A stretch of 64,000 nt of DNA from contig NC_060237.1 in assembly GCF_021155775.2 (NCBI RefSeq), positions 2,420,501 through 2,484,500 on the forward strand, written 5' to 3'. The notes beneath the pieces were generated by a model. It was not told the DNA's origin, did not search any database, and worked only from the letters and a program-made list of their open reading frames with translations. The first letter of the stretch is position 1. Every line of letters begins with the position of its first letter. Made by a program: the position numbers and the translations under genes. The DNA is from Neodiprion pinetum (taxonomy: Eukaryota > Arthropoda > Insecta > Hymenoptera > Diprionidae). Positions 25,365 through 37,668 of this stretch are shown here, one piece after another.

Positions 25365-26752
25365 ATGGATCGTTGGGCCGGAAAAGTCGCCGTGGTAACT
25401 GGAGCGAGCTCAGGAATCGGTGCCGCGATTGTCGAGGGCCTCGTCGAGGCCGGAGTTCAGGTCGTGGGACTGGCGAGGCGTTTGGAAAAGCTGCAAGCTT
25501 TGGCGGCGAGCCTCGAAGGGACTCCGGGGAAGCTTTACCCGAGAAAGTGCGACGTCCGGAAGGAAGAAGAGCTGCTGGATGCCTTCAAATGGGTGAAGGC
25601 CGAGCTCGGGGGCGTCGACATTCTCGTGAACAACGCCGGTATCTCTAATTCCAAAAAAATCATAGGTAAGCCACTCCGGAAGAAGCGCCAATTTTCGTTG
25701 TAAGGGAATTCGTCAGACTCGTATCGTTTCACTCACTGCATTCTTTCAGACGCTGACGTCGATTCCCTTCGCAGTATTCTTGAAGTGAATGTACTCGCTA
25801 TGGCCATAGCCACCAGAGAAGCCGTCGCTTCGATGAAGAGCCGTGACGTCGAAGGTTACATCGTAAACATCAATAGGTATAACCATCCACGACGTTTATT
25901 CTTCTTGAATCATTGATAGGAATTCTAGAAGATTTTCTTGGCGTTTTACAGAGGATTTACTTGACGATGCTCCAGTAAATAAAATTCAGGGTCACAATTG
26001 AATTCCACAATTTATAACTTTGGCCAAATAAGTGTGTCTATCTCAAATGGCCAAATGGATTTGCGAATCTGAATGTTCAACGCTTGGTACTTTCTTCGAA
26101 TTTTCTTCCTTGGACATAATTTTGTTCAACATTTGATGAGATCGGAATCTTATGATTGAAACTATTTTTGCACAGCGTTGCCGGGCACATAATTCCCACC
26201 TTTGATGGTTTTGCATCAAGTATATATGTACCCAGTAAACACGCCGTCACTGCGCTGACTGAAACGGTCCGAATGGAGCTCGCCACCGACCCCAAGAATA
26301 AAATAAAAATAACGGTATGAGGGTTATTAGATTTTTGTACTAATTCACCTGGCAGATTTCTGGAGTCTTAGCATCCTTTCAGAGCATCAGTCCTGGATTC
26401 GTTGAGACGGATATTATGCAAGCGGGAGATTTTCCCAATGCTGATAAGTTCTTCCAATCAACCCCCCACCTTGATGTCAAGGATGTGGTTAACGCCGTAT
26501 CTTACGTTCTGGGAACCCGAAATATTGTTCAGGTCTGTAAACCATTCGTTATTAGATTCGTGAATAATTTTTCAAATTATGCAGCTGACCGATAAAGTTC
26601 CGTAAAAGTTGGTATACTGAGCTGTAAGTCTCGAACTAGTATTTTTATACCTAAGACTCTTGAATGTCTTTTGCCATTATTTAATTGTAAATTTTGTTTC
26701 ATACCAACAGGTGACAGAAATCATTATTCGCCCTGGTGGCGAATCGACTTAG
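25365..26752 (+). CDS. Classical SDR, DHRS11/farnesol dehydrogenase-like (array gene 3)
   Basis: Exons 25365-25665, 25750-25876, 26176-26314, 26383-26532 and 26711-26752 encode 252 residues. Rossmann motif TGASSGIG, ARR, NNAG, split Ser and YVPSK are intact. Exon 1 differs from gene 2 at about five, mostly third-codon, positions. Exons 3 and 4 are clearly different from those of genes 1 and 2, with VAGHIIPTFDGFASS in front of the catalytic Tyr and QAGDFPNADKFF in the loop after SPGFVETD. The change of SPGFVKTD to SPGFVETD is a charge change next to the active site. Confidence 0.93.
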
Positions 26753-27857
26753 GTGCAATCCTTCCATGAAATGTTTAATATTGTATCATCGATTATAAAT
26801 TGTCTTCTCAACTATTTTGAGTCACTTTTTAATATGGATCCTGTGATACTCGTTCTTAGATATCGAACAGAAAGGAAAACATCGAATGAGTAGTCCAATG
26901 ATAGCTACAACTGCGATCAGATTCACAGTCTGCTGGCTAAAAATCTCCTAATAACAGTTTTGTCATGACAAATCCATGCTTTATTAGTTTCTTGGAGCTA
27001 TGGATATCCACACCGGTTGTTTGATCCTTGCGCAGCCTCGTAGCAATCTAATCATCGTTAACATTTTGCGTAACATATTGCGTTCAATTTTCCAGACAAG
27101 TTATCTAATTTTCTGGAATTGGATTCAGTCGAATAATAATCCACGTTATCTTATCATAGAGGAATAACTTTTTCATTAGGTAAGTATTGTTGATAGAATT
27201 CGGTACTTGAAACCGCGACGATTAAAGTAGGTACGTATGTTTGCCGAGTGGATAGTACGAAATTCGTTTATTTTGATTAACTTTAGACTGAAAATATTTG
27301 ATGAACCTAAAATGATAATTGTGATTGTGGGTTAGCAGACCACCTGACGTTCTACAGCGGGTATATTTCTATAGATGCAACTGTATTAGAATCTCTTGTG
27401 TTGGCAACTTTTGCGAACATACGATGTCGATACTATTATTGGAAGTTCCGAAATAATTATCTTGTCGAATTGTCAAATGATTCCTGCACAGAATCAGATC
27501 ATGATACGTCATGATCAACATGAACGAGCATTCCCAATCAGAAAAGTTATTTCAACGACCCTCCACACCTTCAGCCAAAAATAATAGCTAAAACAATGAT
27601 GTATATTCGCGAAAACAGAAAAAAGATTAGCAGGTTGATACGCCTCCTAAGCATTCGGTGGAGTCCGTTCCTTCGTCGCAGCATGATGTAATATTTTGGA
27701 CCACTTTAAATCTACCAATCAAGTAATCAAGAGCAGCGAGCTTGTAAATGTGAGTGTAACGAAGATCGGACGCAATAGTGCGCGTCACTGAACGTAAATG
27801 ATATTTAAAGAGTGGCGATATACTCAGAGGCGTATCAGTCTGATTGTCGCTCGAAAT
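26753..27857. other. Intergenic spacer between SDR subgroups 1-3 and 4-5
   Basis: No SDR relic, exon or recognisable transposon was found in this 1.1 kb. The upstream block with the GATA-type site seen before genes 1-3 is absent before gene 4. Confidence 0.45.
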
Positions 27858-29059
27858 ATGGATCGTTGGGTGAATAAAGTTGCTGTTGTAACGGGTGCGA
27901 GTTCAGGAATCGGTGCAGCAATTGCGGAAGCCTTTCTAAAAGAAGGTCTCATCGTTGTTGGCGTTGCCAGAAGGTTAGAGAACCTGGAAGCGTTATCGGT
28001 AAGCAATCAGGAAGCAAAAGGGAAGTTCTATGCGAGGCAGTGTGACATAACCAATACCGAGGAACTTCTCAAGACTTTGAAGTGGGTCGATAACGAATTA
28101 GGAGGCATTGATATCCTTGTCAACAACGCCGCCATATGGAGCGTCAAACGTGTTATAGGTGAGAAGATGAGGTAAAGAAACGTCAAGTTCTGAATCATCA
28201 ATTTATTGCCTGTTTCTCATTCCTTGTTTTCTTCTTTTTCCAGACGGCAACGTTGAAGAGTTCCGGAAGCTACTCGACCTCAACGTCTTGGCAACAGCAG
28301 TTTGCGTTCGGGAAGCCGTGGATTCCATGCAGAGGCGTAACGTCGCCGGTCACATCATCAATATAAACAGGTGATCAATGACAAGTCACCGTGATACCTT
28401 CGTATCCATCGATTACTGATTGTAGAAAAAAAAAACATGTTTTATGCGTCTATAGCATGGACGGACACTGGCTTCCTTTTATGGGAAATGCGAGTCTGTA
28501 TCCAGCGACTAAATTCGCGATCACGATAATGACCGAGACGGTGAGACGAGAGCTCGCAGTTGCGAATAGCAGGATAAAAATTACGGTGAGAGGGCTTACA
28601 GAACACGAAATAATCCAGTATGGTTCTTGGCTCGAAAAGGCCGATTGAGTCGACGACATGTAGTTTTTACATCATCGTTACTACTAAGTTTGAAAGGTGC
28701 GGTAGATGGTGGCTGGTAGTTATCATTTTATTTTCTCAGAGCGTCAGTCCAGGATTCGTGAAGACGGACATCATGCGGGCATCTGGGGTCCCCAACCCCG
28801 AACATTTTCTAGACAATATTCCTCATCTTCAGCCAAAAAGTATAGCTGATGGTGTTCTCTACGTTTTGGGTACACCAGAGGATGTTCAGGTTGATCATTT
28901 TTGCCGTATAATATTTTCTTCGGCATTTTCACATTTTCATGTAAACTCGTATATTCGACAACGACTTCAACCCAATTTTATTAACAGTATGTTTATGGAA
29001 TTTTTTTTTCTACTTAGGTGACGGAATTGTCGATACGTCCAGTTGGTGAAAATGCATAA
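27858..29059 (+). CDS. Classical SDR, DHRS11/farnesol dehydrogenase-like (array gene 4)
   Basis: Exons 27858-28158, 28244-28370, 28456-28585, 28740-28889 and 29018-29059 encode 249 residues. TGASSGIG, ARR, NNAA (instead of NNAG at the usual site), split active-site Ser, YPATK and SPGFVKTD are visible; the NNAA variant still keeps both Asn residues. Exon 3 is three codons shorter than in genes 1-3, shortening the loop before the catalytic Tyr. An upstream in-frame ATG at 27798 would add 20 residues; the MDRW start shared by the family was preferred. Closest relative in the array is gene 5. It encodes a likely NADP(H)-dependent alcohol/carbonyl oxidoreductase of unknown substrate. Confidence 0.92.
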
Positions 29060-29274
29060 GAAGTGCAACCAAGATGCAGACGGATACATACACACATTCT
29101 CTGAAAGCTCTCGGCATCGCTGTTCAATAATAAGTGTGGTCCTTTCACAATTTAAATAATGTGAGATTGTAATCAATGTGTATCTACCTATGTACGTGGG
29201 TGATCATAGGATCCCCAGGTAGTTAGGATTAGTTCTGCGGAGTTTTACTTCATTTCATTGATCACATGATACAT

Positions 29275-29925
29275 TAGGGTGCTTTTTTTTTGGACTATAT
29301 TTTTTTTTTTCGGTCCCATCGTGAAATTTTGTTGGAAATACAACAAAAAAAATTCCCTGAAAGATTGAGCCCTTAATATTAATATTAAGTGCTCGCCCAA
29401 GGCATGTAAAGATTTCCCGCTTAAAATACACGTAAACTTCAATTTTTTTCTTTAAAACATCTACAGTTCAGAGGCATTCTATGGTGTAGTCTAGGACGTC
29501 AGTAGGTTTTCTTCGGAATGAAATGCTCTACAAAAATTTCCTACAAATTTGTTGAATATTTTTTTTTTGTAGCTCCTGTTATTTACGAGATACGGGCAAA
29601 AAGACAAGAATTTCATGAAAAAATTGGGTTTGGGTGGCCCGTACGACTTCGCCGGTGTGAGCACTTTTGTAGAGCATTTCATTCCGAAGAAAACCTACTG
29701 ACGTCCTAGACTACACCATAGAATGCCTCTGAACTGTAGATGTTTTAAAGAAAAAAATTGAAGTTTACGTGTATTTTAAGCGGGAAATCTTTACATGCCT
29801 TGGGCGAGCACTTAATATTAATATTAAGGGCTCAATCTTGCAGGGAATTTTTTTTGTTGTATTTCCAACAAAATTTCACGATGGGACCGAAAAAAAAAAA
29901 TATAGTCCAAAAAAAAAGCACCCTA
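29275..29925. mobile_element. Foldback element with 261-bp inverted arms and 9-bp target duplication
   Basis: The left arm 29275-29535 and right arm 29665-29925 are near-perfect inverted copies, separated by a 129-bp spacer. The termini are TAGGGTGC and GCACCCTA. The element is flanked by the direct repeat ATGATACAT (29266-29274 and 29926-29934). Long arms with a 9-bp duplication are typical of Mutator-like (MULE) non-autonomous elements; the assignment is by structure only. It carries no transposase. The near-identity of the arms (I saw one clear mismatch) suggests recent insertion. It sits between SDR genes 4 and 5; open frames in it are mirror images of each other. Confidence 0.9.
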
Positions 29926-30294
29926 ATGATACATATGACCTTAAAAGATAATATTTCACATGTAAGAATTGTTATAGTTTTTGTATTATTCACCTGTGCC
30001 GTTAGATGAAAATCCTTTCCTTGTTTAATCTGTCAAATCATCAGATTTCATTTCGCTACGAGAGCACGACCCCATATTTGGTAGTCCTTGAAATCAACCA
30101 ATCAAATAACCAAGCATACAAACAAGACTACGGAGATGAATTTTAGAGGGGATCAGAGATTATCAGAAAATTATCACTATATAAAAATTATGCAAGTAAT
30201 GGATCGTATTACGTCAATCACTTTGTACTATAAATATTCACACAATAGTGACGAACAGCAAAGCGTTAGTAGCAGTCCGTTCATTGCTAGAAAC

Positions 30295-31434
30295 ATGGAT
30301 CGTTGGGTTGGTAAAATTGCCGTCGTGACCGGTGCAAGTTCGGGAATTGGTGCTGCAATTGCCGAGGCACTCGTAAAGGAGGGCATAATCGTCGTTGGAG
30401 TTGCCAGGAGGTTGGATAATCTGAAGGCATTGTCGGCAAGTCTCAAAGGAGCCAAAGGGAAACTTTACGCGAAGCAATGCGACGTTACCAAAGAGGATGA
30501 GCTTTTGGGTACCTTTGAGTGGGTCAATACCGAATTGGGAGGCATCGATATTCTTGTCAACAACGCTGGCGTCTGGAGTACCAACCGAGTCATAGGTGAG
30601 CGGATAAACGGAAGCAAATTAGTAATTGGTATTCGAATTATATTGTTTGTCATTTGTTCGCTTAATATTCTTTACAGACGGTAACATTAAAGAGTTTCGA
30701 AAGCTGCTCGATCTCAACGTCTTGGCAAGTGCCGTGTCTCTTCAGGAAGCCGTGGCTTCCATGCAGAGGCGTAACGTAGCCGGTCACATCATCAATATTA
30801 ACAGGTGATCGATTAATTGTGATACATTTATGTCCGACAGTATGCATACGTTTACTATTCAAAGTGCCCTATTCTGTAAAATTTGTATGTTTTTGACGTT
30901 TCTATTCCACCGCAGTGTTGCTGGACATTGGCTTCCCGGTCAAGCTTCAAGTTTGTACCCGGCAACTAAACATGCAATTACGACAATAACCGAGACTGTG
31001 AGACGGGAGCTCTCGCTCGCGAATAGCAAGATAAAAATAACGGTAAAAGGATACAGGGGTCCGACAATACTTGAGCATTGTTCACCGCTTAATCTAATAT
31101 GCAGATAAATTTTCTGAATGATCAATACGACGTAAAAATAATTCGTTTAGAGCGTCAGTCCCGGATTCGTCAAAACGGACATCATGCGGGCTTCTGGTGT
31201 CGCTAATCACGAACAATTCTTCGACAATCTTCCTCATCTTCAGCCGAAAAGTGTAGTAGATGCAGTTCTTTACATTTTGGGTACCCCGGAGGATGTTCAG
31301 GTAAATAATTCTTGTCAGACCGCTTGAAAAATTTCTAATAGGTTTCTTTGAAAGTATACAATTGGTTATTTACTTATTTTTCTTGACAGGTAATGGAACT
31401 AACGCTTTGTCCAGTTGGTGAAAAGGCTTTTTGA
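30295..31434 (+). CDS. Classical SDR, DHRS11/farnesol dehydrogenase-like (array gene 5)
   Basis: Exons 30295-30595, 30678-30804, 30916-31042, 31151-31300 and 31390-31434 encode 249 residues. TGASSGIG, ARR, NNAG, split Ser with VAGHWLPG, YPATK and SPGFVKTD are intact. It pairs with gene 4 in the WS-type residues after NNAG, in exon 2 and in the short exon 3 (the shortest in the array). The frame is open far upstream of the chosen ATG, with in-frame ATGs at about 30190 and 30199, but these would add residues not found in paralogs. AATAAA at 31474 is a plausible polyadenylation signal 40 bases past the stop. Confidence 0.92.
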
Positions 31435-32252
31435 GGGCGAGACACAGAAGTTTTCACAAGCCGATTGTGTACGAATAAAAGTATAATCTACGAATCTGTT
31501 TCTTACCCTGTATTTTCGATACACTCGTGTGTCAATGGCAGCGTCAAAGTTAATACTCCTCCCAATTAAAATAACACGAGAATAATATTTGTCTTATCGT
31601 CAGCTGACACGAACGATTGGAATATTACACAGGGGTTCAGTGGCGAAGGCAACATCCATGTCACGCGCCCAAGTTTCCATTCGCACCATTTGTCCTCTAC
31701 TCTCGGCTCATGTAAAAGTTGTGCATGTGTTGCCGCTCGGCGTGCTCGCGCAGCTTGGAGGTTGCCCTTTCACCGCAGATTCCCTGTAGATTGAACATGA
31801 ATAAATTTTATGATACCCTTGTTATTGAATTTACGAAAAGAGAGAAAGAGACGTAAAATAACACAAATCGTAGAGTCTGTATTTATAGCTTCGTTAGGAC
31901 CGTAATTGAACAGGCACTGCTGCCCCCCCCCCCCCCCCCCCCCGCCCTTCGCTCCCATCCTCACTGCCCCCTCCAGCCACAGCGACGTAATAAAGTCGTA
32001 TTAGTGACACCTATGAGTACAGTCGAGGGTCATTTAGCGACCGTGACAAAACGTAAACAATTTCAACTCACGAGTAGTAATAAGAGGTCAAAAGGGGAAC
32101 TGGAAATAGTCATTGCATAAACAAGAATTATAAAAACGAACGGTAAAATAAAAACAGATAGGTATCATCGTGAGGCTGCAAAAAGATGAGCGTGAGACCT
32201 TCAACCGTCAAGACTCACTATCCTTGGCAGCAGTCTGGTTTGAGCTGCAGTC
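31435..32252. other. Spacer between SDR genes 5 and 6 with poly-C tract
   Basis: After the gene 5 polyadenylation signal there is a moderately G/C-rich stretch (about 31590-31790) with an open frame that lacks any motif, then a poly-C run at 31923-31943. No relic SDR exon was recognised. Confidence 0.45.
31923..31943. repeat. Poly-C tract
   Basis: About 21 consecutive C, followed by further C-rich sequence. Confidence 0.9.
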
Positions 32253-33438
32253 ATGGATCGTTGGGTTGGTAAAGTTGCCGTGGTAACCGGTGCTAGTGCT
32301 GGGATCGGTGCCGCGATTGCCGAAGCCCTGGTCAAGGAGGGTCTCACTGTTGTTGGATTTGCCAGACGGTTGGAGAGACTGGAAACTTTGTCAGCGAGTC
32401 TGAAAGGAGCCAAAGGTAAATTTTACGCGAAACAGTGTGACGTCAGCAAGGAAGAGGATCTTCTTGACGCCTTCAAATGGGTGAAGACCGAATTCGGAGG
32501 CATCGACGTTCTTGTCAACAATGCCGGTGTCGTCAATGGACGCAAGTTTTTAGGTTTGTGACAATGTCTCATCCAGATCGAAGAAAATTGACATCTCTAC
32601 AATATTCCTTTTTCCGTTTAAATTATTTTCCAGATGACGACGCTGCTTCCTTGCGTAATATGTTGAACGTGAATTTCATGGCTACTGCGATCGGCACCCA
32701 GGAGGCGGTGGCTTCGATGCAGAGCCGCAACGTACCGGGTCATATCATCAACATAAACAGGTAACTGGTGCATGGACTCACTCCGTACTTGCCTGAAAAG
32801 TTATATGATTCGTGTGAATCCAAAATGCGCCAACAAGCTTATTTCGGTCCACAGTGTGGTTGGACACAAAGTTCCAGACAAAGTGATGAGCTCCAGTGCT
32901 TACTGCTCTACGAAATTCGCAGTGACAGCGTTGTGCGAGACTGTGAGGAAGGAAATCGCGACTGCAAAGTCTGATATAAAAATAACGGTAAGATTCAAAC
33001 CATTTTACGCCAAATGACGAGGACGCAGTCATAGGAATAATTACTTCATCGGGTTGTAGAAAATTTAACATAACTAATGTTCTGCGCCGTGGCTTGTAGA
33101 ATCGTGTAAGTAAGTAATTTTGTCCTGTAAACCAGAGCCTCAGCCCGGGATTCGTCGCGACCGAAATCATACAACAATCGGGAATGACTGAATCCGCTGC
33201 TCTAGAGCTCTACAAAACACTGCCTTGCCTCGAACCTCAGGATGTCGCTAACGCGGTCGTTTATGTTTTGGGAACGCCGAAAAATGTCCAGGTCAGATTT
33301 AATTTGCCTTCAAACTTTGCACTTTCAACATCCAATGGAACTTTAACGTGCCTGTTAAATCTTAAAATATTTTTCATTTCTATTTCAAACATGTAGATAA
33401 CCGAGTTGAAGATTCAACCACTGCACGAGATGTTCTAG
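32253..33438 (+). CDS. Classical SDR, DHRS11/farnesol dehydrogenase-like (array gene 6)
   Basis: Exons 32253-32553, 32634-32760, 32855-32987, 33136-33291 and 33397-33438 encode 252 residues. The glycine motif is TGASAGIG rather than TGASSGIG. FARR replaces LARR or VARR but keeps the paired Arg expected for NADP(H). NNAG, split Ser followed by VVGH, YCSTK and SPGFVATE are present. Exon 4 is two codons longer than in genes 1-5, lengthening the loop after SPGFVATE. The intron 1 donor (GTTTGT) is weak but exon length and phase match all paralogs. It forms a pair with gene 7. Confidence 0.92.
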
Positions 33439-35062
33439 GATCAGACTGTCGCAAAAAATTGCCGACGAACTCAAGTACAGTGTAATCGCGTGTAATCTGA
33501 GAGCAAAAAAAGTAAAGGTAAATCAATAATATTCTTGAATTATTTCCTACCCTTTCCACTTCACCTCCGCGTGCTCTCTATTTATACGAAAAACGAATTG
33601 GAAACCATTTTTTACCATTAAATAAGTCAATGTTTTAAACTACCAAGTTTCGCTATTACGACTCATTGCATAAAATTAGTTATCACTAAGTCTTATCGTC
33701 GCTACCGAGATAACTGAATACCGATAAGAATTCCTAGTGAGTTTCGTAAAAATGTTCAGGAGATAATATTTCCATACATATCTGATATTCGAAGCAACAT
33801 TTGAGTTACGTCAAATTTTACAACAATTTACAATATGAGTTGACAAATTGCAGCTGATACGAAGTTCCGTTCAATTGGATAATTGGTCGCGCGCGTGCAG
33901 AGTCGTAGTATAATGGCTGGATTTCATTTGTTCAAGGCTCTTGGGGCTATAGAAAACGTGTGGTTACAAATAAGTATTCGCAGTTAATTATTATGCGACA
34001 TTCAATGCGATATTGCGCTGAATTCCTCCAACATCCGCCTATTTCTGCGTTCTCTGCTTGACACGTGTAAACATGTAAAGTACAAATTATCGAGTTTGCC
34101 GTGACTAATCACCGTTAGAATAAAAACAGCGAAAATACACTGATGAAGTACGCGTTCCGAGCATAACGAATACTGTCGAAAATAAACAAAATTAAAGTAG
34201 TTTTACATGGTTTTTATCTCTACCTACTCGTCATTCGCTCAAAGAATCAGCCGTGATGGCCCTAGACCAACTTTCCTCCTCCAAAGCGTCGCTGGTGAAG
34301 ACAACCAATTAAGTAGCTATTCGTCTAGCTGGGAAATCGGCTGTTTGTGTTCATCGTACACCAACCTTATTCTTGCAATTTCGTTTGATCTTGAACCTTG
34401 TGCAGCGTTCAAAATGTATAGAAAATACAATTTACCGCAATGTTTGTAAGAATGAGCAGAATGGGGTTACACATTGCCTGAATTTCAGGCTAGGGATTTT
34501 CAAGGTCACTTATCATCACATGTCGTATTTTGAATGTAACCAGGCAATAGGCAAGATAGACATTTAGCCACTCGAGTCACGCAAAGCTCGCTTCGTGCGT
34601 GATTGCAAATCGTCGCATCTGACACTCTGATGTTTGTACAATTACTTGGAATACTAATTATCAGCCAATAATCAACATCGGTGTTTTACTTGGGTAAAAC
34701 AATCGACATATAACGGTATTCATCGACTGCAGTTCAACAAGGAGGTAACTTTTTACGCCGCTAATTATAGTCATAATCTCTCATGACTGTGATATTATTT
34801 TAACGAGTAACGAGGGGCGTTGGCAGTCCGAGCTAGATGCTAGTGTGACGAATTGTGGCTCAAGGTCAATCATTAAGCACGGTTGAGTTGGTTCGACACC
34901 ACTTTAGTCTACCTCACGCCACGTTACCTCTCCAACACATCGTTGAAAGTCAATCAGAGCGGTGGAATCTTATCAGTGATCATATATCGCGATATGGAAC
35001 ATGGTATTTAAGCTCGAAATTCTAGCAAAGTGAGCAGTAATCGATAGAAAAATCTTAGAGGC
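33439..35062. other. Spacer before SDR gene 7
   Basis: No gene was recognised. Parts of it (about 34361-34450 and 34852-34910) resemble 37790-37880 and 38177-38235, so an upstream flank has been duplicated within the array. The proximal block before gene 7 is listed separately. Confidence 0.45.
34945..35062 (+). promoter_or_regulatory. SDR gene 7 proximal upstream block with GATA-type site
   Basis: AAAGTCAATCAG followed by GGAATCTTATCAGT (site AATCTTATC at 34966-34974, 89 bases before ATG). The same arrangement precedes gene 8 and the AATCTTATC core precedes genes 1-3. Confidence 0.5.
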
Positions 35063-36224
35063 ATGGATCGTTGGGTAGGTAAAGTTGCCGTCGTGACCGG
35101 CGCAAGTGCTGGAATCGGTGCCGCGATTGCCGAAGCCCTCGTAAAGGAGGGTCTCCTGGTCGTCGGATTTGCCAGGCGGCAGGTGAAATTGGAAGTTTTA
35201 GCAAAAAGTTTTCACGGTTTGAAAGGAAAGTTTTACGTAAAACAGTGTGACGTAAGCAACGAAGAAGACCTCGTTGCCGCTTTCAATTGGGTGAAGACTG
35301 AACTCGGAGGCATCGACGTCCTCGTCAACAACGCCGGTGTCATAAATTCGCGAAAATTCTTAGGTCAGTGATGCGTTTCCTGGCACATGTGAGAAAATTG
35401 AACTCCTCGTGGTTATTTTGTTGAAACAATTTTCAGATGACGATATCCCTTCCTTGCGCAATATGTTGAACGTAAATTTCGTGGCCACTGCGATCGGCAC
35501 CCAAGAAGCGGTGGCTTCGATGCGGAGCCGGAAAGTACCGGGTCACATCATCAATATAAACAGGTAACCTGTGTGGGATTAGGATTTCACCTTCGATAAT
35601 CATCGGATAAGGACAATTATTCCAAACACTGTCCATTTGTTCGCCGGAAAATTAATGCCTGTGTTGACGAGGAATACATGACTTGGATTTATTTGTCTGT
35701 AGCGTTGCTGGACACGTTATTCCTCCTTTGCCCATGGACATCAGTGCCTACTGCTCGACCAAATATGCGGTGACAGCATTGACCGAGACGGTGAGGAAAG
35801 AACTCGCCGCAGCCAACGCTGAAATCAAAATAACGGTCGGTACTCGTACGAATAATTACTGCCATAATGTATTTTCAAATGTATCTTTTACACATTGTTA
35901 TTCTGGTAATGTAACTAATCTTTGCACCCAAATCAGAGCCTCAGTCCAGGTTTCGTGGCAACGGAAATTCTACAGAAGGCATCATATGACGCCACTGTTT
36001 CGGAAAGGTTCCGACACGTTCCTCACCTCGAACCTAAGGATATTTCCGACGCTGTCGTTTACGTTCTAGGAACCCCGCAAAACGTCCAGGTTAGCATTGC
36101 CCCACAGTTTATATTTTTTAAACTCCCCCCTACGTTTAAGCTCATCGGAGATAATACATTGTTAATTATTTTCATGAAACAGATAACCGAATTGACCATT
36201 CGACCCCTGAACGAGGCGATGTAG
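35063..36224 (+). CDS. Classical SDR, DHRS11/farnesol dehydrogenase-like (array gene 7)
   Basis: Exons 35063-35363, 35437-35563, 35703-35835, 35937-36089 and 36183-36224 encode 251 residues. TGASAGIG, FARR, NNAG, split Ser with VAGHVIPP, YCSTK and SPGFVATE are intact. It shares with gene 6 the TAIGTQEAVASM segment of exon 2 and the ATE after SPGFV. The loop after ATE is quite different from gene 6. The intron 3 donor (GTCGGT) is weak, but the ACG-intron-AGC boundary is fixed in all paralogs. AATAAA at 36297 is a likely polyadenylation signal. Confidence 0.93.
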
Positions 36225-36786
36225 TAAAACCCAAGCTGCGGATTTGACGAGGAATTCGAAAATGTGCCTAACTATTGTGCTCAGTGTAAGACGATAAATA
36301 AAAGTACCTCCGCAATAAAATTTACTATCTAATTGGCAAGATACTTTTCACACTAATTATACAAGTATTCGTATCCACAATTTTTCACACACCTGCAGAT
36401 TTGCCAGAGAATACAGTCCAGTTAGGAATCGGCAGATCGTAATGATCAGAATAAAACATGCGGTACAATTAACATGCGTAACATGGCTTGAGAATATTTT
36501 TTATTTCTTTTGTTCCTTGCTCCTCAATATGCGTAGTATGCTCCAAGTAATAAATGCACGTGATGAATAGTAGTGACCAATAAAACATCTTAAAATGTTA
36601 AAATGTTTAAATCACGGCGAAAACGATATGTCTGCAGACTTCCGCACATCAGTGCGGCATGCATGATTACCCCCTTGCTTGATAAACGATCTCTTGGAAT
36701 TGGCAAACCAAAGTAGAGTCAATGTAAAGGCCAACGGTTTCGAATGTGATGTCGATTCTGACGAAAAAATAATGCGCCTCATCGCT

Positions 36787-37668
36787 TTAAGGGGAGATAT
36801 ACACCTAGAAAATTGAAAAAATCGATTTTTTTTTTTTTACATTTTCTGAAAGTTTAAGGTCCTTAGAATATTTGGTGAAAATCGCAAATTAATTCTTCGA
36901 AAAATAAGGCAGTTATAACCGAGAACTGGAAACGTTAGATTTCTTTTGTGATAGAATTGTACAGTGGTCCCCCCCTAAGAAGGTCGAATTCGTCGTCGGC
37001 AACAAGCTTTAGATGCAATGGGAATTCCGTCGACTGTAGAAGACCTACACTATGGGCCTGGTATTGATGATTCCATGTAAGTTTAAAATTTCATGATTTT
37101 TTAATTCTTAAAATTTCAAACGTGTTTTTCTCAAAACTACGTTTTTCAAAGCGGTACCCAAAATTTCTCAAAAACCAATGTACCGATTGCTTTGAAATTT
37201 TTTGTGGTCATTCTATATAATATTACCTAGTATTTGTCATAGGATTTTTTTTTTTCGTTACTTACTCTTCATTTTATAGCCAAAGTAATTACACGTTTAA
37301 GGTCCGAAAATCGTTACCTATATTCAAATGGCCGCCATTTTGTTAAAAACCAATAATTTTGAAATCGGCTATGACAAGTACTAGATTATAGTATCTTATT
37401 TAATAATCTTTTTTTTTTTTTTTTCAGATGATTTTTGAAGATACGCCAGTGGGTACCGTGTGCGCCGATTTTTTCAAGGACCTCCAAGAATCCTACGATA
37501 TCCTTGTATCTTTTTGATATTTGTACATAAAAAAAATTTGACATATATTTGAATGTATGTACTTTTAGATAATGAAAACTCTGATCTAAAATAAATGATT
37601 ACTTTTCTTTGAAACATTTTTAAAATAGAACCTTTTTTTACGGCTTCTAGGTGTATATCTCCCCTTAA
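36787..37668. mobile_element. piggyBac-like non-autonomous element flanked by TTAA
   Basis: TTAA at 36787-36790 is followed by GGGGAGATATACACCTAGAA. The exact reverse complement of this 20-base end precedes TTAA at 37665-37668. TTAA duplication and a GG-starting inverted end are the signature of piggyBac-type insertion. The 874-bp body is A/T-rich and shows no transposase, so it would need enzyme from elsewhere. Open frames crossing the right edge are incidental. Confidence 0.82.

Noticed and set aside
29491..30009. Mirror-image open frames in the foldback element
   Set aside because: The frames on the two strands translate the two inverted arms and are therefore nearly identical; there is no transposase-like motif.
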